A stretch of 64,000 nucleotides of DNA from positions 186,001 to 250,000 of the forward strand of contig JACVRA010000022.1 in assembly GCA_019828545.1 (NCBI GenBank), in the 5' to 3' direction. This stretch comes from Paracamarosporium sp. OC-R06-R3 (Eukaryota; Ascomycota; Dothideomycetes; Pleosporales; Didymosphaeriaceae). This document shows positions 56,519 through 64,000 of the stretch, piece after piece (the first letter of the stretch is position 1; each line of letters starts with the position of its first letter). Below the pieces are notes generated by a model, which was not told the DNA's origin, searched no databases, and saw nothing but the letters and a program-made list of their open reading frames with translations. A program made the position numbers and the translations under genes.

Positions 56519-59395
56519 TGTGGTGCTCAATGTGGACTTGGTGTGACGTGATGTTTGGTAGCTTGCAGTTGTGAGGTTCGGCGGGTTGGACGTGCGGGCC
56601 GAGAGGTGGGGGAGGTGCGATGTGGGGTAGCTTTGCAGCCGGAGGGAAGGTTTGGCCGAGGAGCTCCTAGGTCGCTCAAGGCACGATACACCCACTGTCA
56701 TGCCGACTTTCCCAATAGCATTATTGTTTTTATTTTTCGGTGAGGGATGACCGGGAACAATAGCAAAGACGCTTGCTAGTAAGACTTTGTATAGCCGTTT
56801 TGTCATCTCTGCTTCTACGAAGCTGGCTTCCTTCTCTGACAAAAGCAACGAGAATCTCAAAACGTGTCTATCCCTATCCTAGAACCTTCATCTAAATGTC
56901 CAATCATCTTGACGAGTATAATCAGGAACAACAACAACTGCGAGATAATAGACTAGGTTGGACATATGTTTTCGTGTGCTGGAAGTCTACCCCAAATCTG
57001 TGAATGCGCCAGTATGATTTGCTACTAGCAAAGCAGACATCAAATGCATCAGTATTTCTGCTCGGTTGTTTCCATTTCTCCATTGGCATGAGTTATTCCT
57101 GAGCGCAAAGCTTTTCTAATTGAATGCTCCGTTCTACATTAGATGATATTTTTAAATATGACTCCTACCACTTGTCCCAGTTCAGACGCTTCTTCATCAC
57201 GTCGTCTTAGAATTATGCGGATACAGTCCTATGCGCTTCAGTTTACCGGACCCAGCATACTTCTCTTACCCATATCTAGCGAGTTTTGACATAACCCGCT
57301 ACATTGTTGGACGACGAGGCAAGTGGAATGAAGAATATCGGTTGGTAGCAATAGGGTTGAGATGATCAAGCTTATGTCATGCCCGCTAAAGTGTACCGGT
57401 AATCGAGGCCCCCGCTGCTCTGCATTTCAACACCGCGAACAATCCTCCTGATGTCCTCTACGTCAAGTTTCGCGCGAAGCAACCTAATGTGCCGAATTCT
57501 ATAACCGAACAGGAAAGTTATAGTGTGCTTCAATGGGTTGCGAAGGAGCCGATTTTCTTCTCAGCTTGGAGGCACCTACCTCCATCATCTACCACTCACC
57601 ACTTGTCCTAACGTCTTGATCGACACGTGCATTGGCTTTACATCCTCTCGGAAGCTCTTGGAACTTTGAGGTCATTGTTACGAGTGTCTCATGATCTAAA
57701 CGACGAGGTGGATTTTGGTGTTCGGAGGGCCCATCTCCATGCTGACAAGGCCAACTCCGTCAACAGCAGCACGGTGCGGCGCAGCCTAGTATGCCGCTAG
57801 GCCAGCACTCTTCGGCTTCTAGAGTGCTGTGGAACCCCGCGCCATGATGTGTGGTTGTTTCGTCTGGTTCAATATCTTGGGGCGAAGCAATGCTCGCGCT
57901 TTGTTCGCAAAGCTCTATAGAGAAACCAGTCCTATCGAGCCGCGATATTGAGGCACACGCGCTGGATAATGTTGGAGGGTTATGAAAATCCTTCATTAAC
58001 AGTATCTCATTTCGCTTGAGTAGATTCTGGATAATACGGCCTGCGACAGCACGGTTTAGGGATACCGAATCGAGCTCACGTATTCTCTACTGGCTTCCTC
58101 GCGATATACAGCGGACTAAGAGCTTGGAACGCCGTCTGCAGGAACGGGCGTGGAACAACGGCCATGGAGGACGCCTAACCCTACTCAGTTTGGCGAGCGC
58201 GATTCCCAAGAGAGCACACAAAACCTAAAGAAGACCATCCGTGCATAGACTAGGAATAACTTATCACCTTCGGGTGGAGCATCCTTCACCCGATCACTCT
58301 TGAAAGCGTTCACGGGCAAGGACCATGTTTGCAGCTAAAGGAAATGCTTGCGCGGATCGTTCCACCCGATTTTCCGCAAGGATATGTGACTCAGGTGGCT
58401 CGGTTCCACGAAAAATTTCTCTTATTCACCTCTATATTGCGGCACGACAGTACCGTCCAAGGTAAGCAAGGCTGCCGACTACTTCGAACAACTACAGAGA
58501 GCTCTCGTTGAGGCTTACGTACACTGGAAACTGAACATCGTGATGGGCAGACTCTGTCCTCGGCAATCCGATTCGTATCGCCTTACGGTCCGCATGTTCG
58601 GTGGAGTAGCTCTTGGAAATTAGGCCACAACAGCTATTTTCGTTGCATTCGCGTGGTCCATATAGGCACGTGCATGTGTTCTCGCCAATACCCATGCCGC
58701 TTGCCTATAAGGTTAAGGCGGTTAAGTGCCCTATAGAACCTTAGTTGTGCTGATCGGAATCCGGAAATTTGCATATGACCCTCAAACAACGGACCAACAA
58801 TGTGCGCGCGGTGCACCGCTCCCACGGACTATGCTTGTCGTGAACGCACGCGAACCACTCAGCACGCTCGAACTTTCAGACATCGGAGTGTGGCACAGGC
58901 GGCGCCACTCTTATGTCAGCACTCCGGACCAATCACAGCTTGGGCTTCCTTTGCCCGTCAGTATGTGAGCCACAGTCGTCTCGTATTCTTCTGTTGTCAA
59001 GCCTGACGATCTGTGTAACGGAGTTTCGTAAGGGTGAAGTCGGATGTCTAATCTCCAGACCCAGGACTCATACAGGCCTCCATGCCGCAAGACACTATGA
59101 TGTACCTACCCTTCTAAGCTGGAGCTACGCCTCCCACGCCCCTCGACCCTGGTCATCGTTTCATACTGGAATACTGTCAGATGCGGCCGAGCTGGGTCCA
59201 CAAAGTTTCTTTTGGTGCCGGATGCCTGATCAAACATTTTTGTTTATAAGATGGGGGGATCGACGCCGTTCATCCTATCCCCACAGCATCAGCATCAGCA
59301 ACTTTCTCATCTTCTTTCGCTCTATACCCAATCTTGACTACCGGTTAGTCGTCCACTCATTGCATCTCTGCATTTTCTACACACTCTTTTGAAAA
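56519..59395. other. long gene-poor region
   Basis: About 2.9 kb. Frames of 60-80 codons are present on both strands (for example 57760-57996 minus, 58016-58228 plus, 58726-58968 plus), but none shows family features or splice partners. The composition suggests old, degraded sequence; I see no repeat arms. Confidence 0.4.
59245..59250 (+). promoter_or_regulatory. candidate TATA element of the Bys1 gene
   Basis: TATAAG, within TTTATAAG, about 150 nt upstream of the ATG at 59396. The leader between is C/T-rich with CATCAGCATCAGCATCAGC, typical of highly expressed fungal secreted-protein genes. Inference. Confidence 0.35.
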
Positions 59396-60006
59396 ATGTT
59401 CTCCCGCAGCCTTTTCAGCGCCGTTGCGCTCCAGACCCTCGTTTCCACCGCCTTGGCCGGTAATGCCATCATCAACAACCACTGTGGCTACGATGTCACC
59501 GTTCTGTAAGACAAATATTGGGCCTGCATTTACACTGTATGACTAACCATGGATACAGGAGCACGGCTACCAACGCTCAGACTGTTATCCCTGCCAATGG
59601 CGCTCCCTGGATCGAGGGCCTTAGCGGTCATCAGTCGCTCAAGATCGCCAAGGACCCCAGCGGTTTGTGGGCCCACGGTATTACTCAGTTTGAATACGCT
59701 GTCGACGCTACTCTCTGGTACGACATCTCGCTCATCGACTGCGTGAACTTCGGCGCCGATGGTGGCGTTGATGGCGCCAGCTGCCCTGGTTACGAAGCTG
59801 GTATCCGCCTCGAGGCTACCGGCGGTGAATGTGCTGTTGCCCACCTCCCTCCCAGCACTCACGACCCTACTCAGGCCTACTTCGTCTGGAACGACGATAT
59901 CTCCACTAAGAGCTGCAAGGATGGTCAGAACACCGGTGATATCACCATGACTCTTTGCGCTGGTGGACCCATGAAAAAGAGGGTCGCTGGTCGCATTGAG
60001 TACTAG
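59396..60006 (+). CDS. Bys1-domain (thaumatin-like antigenic) secreted protein
   Basis: Predicted 185 residues from exons 59396-59505 and 59559-60006. A signal peptide (MFSRSLFSAVALQTLVSTALA) precedes GNAIINNHCGYDVTVLSTATNAQTVIPANGAPW, the usual start of fungal Bys1 proteins. Conserved blocks QFEYAVDATLWYDISLIDC, SCPGYEAGIRLEATGGECAVAHLPP and DITMTLC follow. Cysteines are in positions suited to disulfides. A KKR near the C-terminus could be a Kex2-type site. Family knowledge: Bys1 was described as a yeast-phase-specific protein in Blastomyces; the family is small, secreted and of unknown activity. Often strongly expressed; possible effector or cell-surface role. Confidence 0.88.
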
Positions 60007-62909
60007 GCGAGGCGATGGAATTATGGAATGAGCGCTACGAATTGATAAGGTTTATTTTTTGTGTATAGCTAGCTTTTGGGTATGGTTCAATTTAAGATTT
60101 GAAAACGCTGAGCCCTGAGCATACTATATCTCGTTGATGCAAGCACTGGGTACGAACAATACCTACATTGACTCATACATATCACCTCCCTGCGCCTGAA
60201 ATGTGCATCTGGGGTTTTACATCAACGCTAATTCAATCTCGAAGGCCAGAAAACGATGCCCACAAAAACACACTGTAACCCTTTGCATAATTAAGCTTTC
60301 CTTTCGTGCAGTCTCCATCTCATATAGTCCTCCTATCTTCTATTCATTTACTATATTCTCACCACCGCGAACGCACCTGAGCCTCAAACAATGTTATAGT
60401 TCCTCAACAGTTGTAGATATTTAGTGATGGGTTACCAACGTCGACACTATCACGCTTGTCTCTAAGACAAACAAGCGCTATGCCTTACACGAATACGTTC
60501 GCTAAGCCCGAAAATACCTGTACTTGGTGCCTGTGATCACGTTGAAAATCTCACTACTGGAAAGTAGGAGATAGACTAGGAGTTGGACCCAAACGGACAT
60601 CGTAGTCAGATGTGAGATGTTCTGTTGCTGTAGACGTGCTACATATGAACTCGAAGATTGTGTGTTGAGTGAGAATAGAGATGGTCATGTTGGGGTTAGT
60701 GCGGAGAAGAGAAGGTGATGTTGATGCGATAAAGAGCGGGATATACCGCATATGCATAAAGGGGAATAAACCAAAGATACACGATGATGAGTAGATATCT
60801 TTTTAAGTTTCCTAAGCCTTTTATTGCGATTTGAGAAGCCATGTTGCTGCTCGCGTGGAACTCGCTGACCCTTTAATGCGCTCACTGAAAAGTGGTAGTT
60901 TGTCATGGGAGGACATATGCAATATACTGACCATCAAGAGAATTGCTAGTTAACTCATAGAGCACGAACTTCCAAAAATTAGTATATTCGATGTAGTGGT
61001 ATCTTTTGGTTAGTTGTAAAGAAGGAAGAGAAAAAAGGAAAACGTTCCGGAAAGGATGTAGTGTGTATTTACATGAGACTAGAAGCAGGATCGTTCTCAT
61101 TGTATTGCCAGCACACAGAGCTCGAAACTTTTAGTAAACATGGAGATGGATGACATGGTAAAAGTCTAGAATCCCGAACGCCCCCGATGGTTAACAGGCA
61201 ACTCAGAAATACAGTAAGGGGATTTGGGAAGAAGAACACACCGTTCTCGGTGAGATGTTTGGCCTATCAATAAGGGTTTCGAGCTGCAGTTGATTAATCA
61301 GGATATGTTTCACAACGCCGATACAAGACTCAGCGCATACACCACTGATAGCACCCCCGCAATAGATCCGATGTACGCAGAACTTCTGTGGCATAAGGTC
61401 GACAATCACACATTAGTCTATTCTATTTACGATAACTCAGAATTGGAGATTAAAATTCGATCAACGATTAGAGTGGGATGATCTGGTCTGGCTTCCAGCA
61501 CATGGCTTAGCAGAGACAATTTAGCGTTTCACTACCTCGTAACCTCTGACAAAAGTCCATAAACACTAGGCCGAATAGCAAGCAAACTGAAGCAGGCTAA
61601 GAAACAATAACAATCCATGGCAATGCCGACATAGTAAGGAGACGAACATCGTGACGAAATTTGAATATTCAAATAAACTATGATAATTCAAATACCAACC
61701 AGTTTGCTAATGCGCCTAACAAAGGTGCAACCAATACTCAGTGCTAGCTCACTGATCACCATAAATCAGTAATGTATGCAATACAGCTGATATTCACTTT
61801 GTATGGAAGCAAAAGCCCGTGATACCATGCTTAGAGCACTCCGCTGATCTCAAAACTCTGGACCTATTTTGAAAGTTGAAGGTAGACTGTTCGAGAAAAT
61901 CGCCGACCCAATAACGTATTAGCTACATTAGCGGACAAAGTAGAGGCTACAGGCAGGTGATGGAAGTCTCATGGAAGCATAAGCGCTGGAGTAACTTCAA
62001 CTACAATTTCGAGAGCTGGTCGAAATCTTGCCTCTGAATGCAACGTTAGTAATACAAACAACTATTATTTGATCGAATTGGAGATCTAGGTTTTCAAGTG
62101 CGGCAACAGTTGTAGACGGAATTCCAATTGGGATTGACTCCTTCCAACTTCCAATTCCTAAACATCCTTCTTAGGGATATTTTGCAAGATTGAGTCCCAA
62201 GTGTACGAATGGCCATTTTCATTTGGGGATTATTGATGAGGGTAATGCGAAAAACGCCAGTTTCTTTGTTCCACTCATGGATAGCTTGTGATGTTGTATC
62301 TTATTTAAGAGCATGCAGGTGACATCCAGCTATGAGCGTTGTGGGTACTTGAAAAGATCCTGGGCTACATATCTCGTATAGCATCTCAACGAGCCATGGA
62401 ACTAGAGGATTTCAAGTAAACAACATCACCGGGGCGCCGTTGATGTAGTGATTTGCGCTCTTATCGAAAGATGAAGGATTGCTGGTTGATGTCGTGGCTG
62501 AATTGAGAATGGTGATAGACATATGAACGGACTAATAGGTAATATGCGGACCTCATTACTATATAACCCTTGATACCAACCCAAATCACATAGGACACAT
62601 GGCCGTACTTGGTTTCTTAGGTGTTAAGATAATCAAACTCCCAAACAATGAGACAGTAGCATGCTGACCGGAATGTAGCCGATATACATTTCATCCCTGC
62701 TACAAATTTCCAGACAGCAATTAGGCATGCTCAAAGTGCCTATACGTGCATTCGTAAGTCATTGTTGCTCAACATAGACAAACTCGGGTTCCGAATGAAA
62801 TAGCACTTTTAGGGTAGATCATGAGAGGCAGATACCAAAGTCATAGAGGAAAGGGTCAATGTTAAGAGGAACATCATACCTTTGAAGTGAGTTTTTGTGA
62901 GTAAAGACT
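60007..62909. other. long AT-rich region, no gene supported
   Basis: About 2.9 kb with only short frames on both strands (longest about 75 codons). I see no family-like sequence, repeat arms or tRNA-like cloverleaf. Confidence 0.4.
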
Positions 62910-63270
62910 TCATTGTCGCCGGAATGACCCCCAGAAGAACGAGTCTTTGCCCAGCCAGTCCTTACACGGTTTTTCCCACGGCAGCCTGTTCTTTTCACAC
63001 TCCGACAAATTGTAGAAGTTCCATGCCACGAAACATATGGCACTGAACACCAAGGTAATCAGCAGTAGGAGAAAGGTGACCAGAAATGTTCGGGAACACA
63101 CTCCATACCGACGGCGGGAGCGAACCGTTTGATGATAGTGGTGGTGGTGTACCTCACACGTGCCATATCCACCAGGGTACGCTGGTGGAGCTGCTTCGAC
63201 TATAACTGTTTCTCGTGGCTGCTGCGATTAGTAACTGATATCCCGCACTGTTGGACTCCCTTACCGACAT
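62910..63270 (-). CDS. small single-pass membrane protein, unknown
   Basis: Model of 105 residues from exons 63270-63265 (ATG TCG) and 63221-62910; the 43-nt intron carries a perfect TACTAAT branch sequence. The chain reads MSQPRETVIVEAAPPAYPGGYG, a His-rich stretch, RSRRRYGVCSRTF, then one transmembrane segment (LVTFLLLLITLVFSAICFVAW, ~residues 50-70) and a 35-residue tail with two Cys. The first exon is uncertain: upstream of the ATG the frame stays open back to a TAG at about 63330, reading APPITIRQTPPLSDINDA, so there may be an extra 5' exon. No family recognised. Confidence 0.5.
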
Positions 63271-64000
63271 GGCGTCGTTGATATCAGACAGTGGTGGTGT
63301 TTGTCTTATCGTTATCGGAGGGGCGCGCTAAGATTTGACTGAGTGCACGTGATGGCGTGTTGCCAGATAGCTTTAAACTTCAGCCGGCCACCTGACAGTT
63401 CTGCGAATCGGACAGTTACACGTTGGATGGTATCGCTTGACATTTCCAAACCTCGCTATGGACGCTCAAGAAGAATAGTTGTCACTCGTAAGAAAGATGT
63501 CACCTGCTGCCCGTCGACCAGCGTTGACCACGAAGACCTCAAGGTAAAACCTCATACACGCCAACAGCATTTCGTTCCATTTATCTATTACCGTATACGA
63601 TGCTAAAACATGTAGTACGGCTTTTTTTTTTTTTTCCAGTTATTCATTCTATCGAAATGGCGGAGTCCATTTGAAGCGCACCTACGAGAGCAACAAGACA
63701 GTCCCGAGTAGTCTCGAAAAGACAGACTCTTGGATTGAGATGAAGTTCATTGTTGTGAAATGTAGTTTACAGCGGTGGCTCTAGCTAATGGCGAAACTTC
63801 GGCATCAGGTGAGCATCAGCAAAGTGCCGCCCGGTGTCCAGGTTCTGCAGAACCCACCGCCACGGGCACCAGGGCCCAGACTATCGTGGTGCTACCACAT
63901 GTGTGGGACTCCGCGTGGCATTGAAACGATAACCTGACTAGAAGCAAGATCCTGGTAACGAACGCACCTGGCGGATCGTCAAGCTCACCGTGGGCTTTCT
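63271..64000. other. right flank of the window
   Basis: No complete gene seen. A T14 tract at 63622-63635 followed by CCAG looks like a strong 3' splice site, so a gene running on the plus strand could cross the window edge, but no convincing exon follows. Confidence 0.35.
63622..63635 (+). repeat. T14 homopolymer
   Basis: Fourteen consecutive T followed by CCAG; resembles a polypyrimidine tract with acceptor. Confidence 0.85.

Noticed and set aside
56519..59395. Several 60-80-codon frames suggesting genes in the gap
   Set aside because: None has splice partners, motifs or consistent coding character; left unannotated.
1..64000. tRNA genes, CRISPR arrays, biosynthetic gene cluster
   Set aside because: GGTTCGAA-type T-arm strings seen fall within coding exons without cloverleaf partners; there is no spaced direct-repeat array; no PKS, NRPS or terpene synthase domain occurs.

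Overview
The window is nuclear DNA from a filamentous ascomycete (Pezizomycotina), most likely a Dothideomycete. Supporting evidence: many genes split by 43-110 nt GT-AG introns with GCTAAC/CTAAC-like branch sites, long low-complexity N-termini, and fungus-specific families (HET domain, Bys1, Sds23, DUF2434-like). The class assignment is an inference from protein style, not from a search. I support 22 protein genes, one decayed coding remnant and one inverted-repeat element. No tRNA, rRNA or CRISPR array was seen.

Layout. 0.5-7 kb: an Sds23-type CBS protein, a multi-pass membrane protein (DUF2434-like) and a type I metacaspase. 9.5-14.3 kb: a 1592-residue Sec7-PH Arf exchange factor of the Syt1 type. 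16-25 kb: a small secretory-pathway membrane protein, mitochondrial IF2, Gmh1/UNC-50 and the mRNA 3'-end factor Rna14. 27-35 kb: a catalytically complete Argonaute, a PP28/PDAP1 phosphoprotein and an HNH-like zinc protein. 36-43 kb: an F-box-like protein, a HET-domain/caspase-like fusion and a prenylcysteine lyase, followed by a diverged inverted repeat at 43.24-43.60 kb. 43.8-53 kb: an unknown conserved protein, Hrd1 with an unexpected Zn2Cys6 tail, a secreted GH32 fructan/sucrose hydrolase and a PhyH-type dioxygenase. 53-64 kb is gene-poor and AT-richer: a decayed ORF, an enoyl-CoA hydratase, a HIT protein, a Bys1 protein and a small membrane protein.

Most of 0.5-36 kb and 44-52 kb is ordinary housekeeping content (signalling, vesicle traffic, RNA processing, ERAD, RNAi). 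There is no biosynthetic cluster. The accessory character is concentrated around the HET gene with its neighbouring inverted repeat, and in the right-hand end.

The most interesting observations are: (1) a single gene joining a HET cell-death domain to a caspase-fold domain whose catalytic Cys position is Ala, with an abnormal exon 1-2 junction and a GC-AG intron; (2) a Zn2Cys6 cluster fused in frame to the C-terminus of the ERAD ligase Hrd1; (3) a CCHC zinc knuckle in mitochondrial IF2; (4) a long hairpin-bearing intron in the prenylcysteine lyase gene that resembles introner-like elements. Exon boundaries were read by eye from splice signals, frame and family conservation; none was tested with RNA data.
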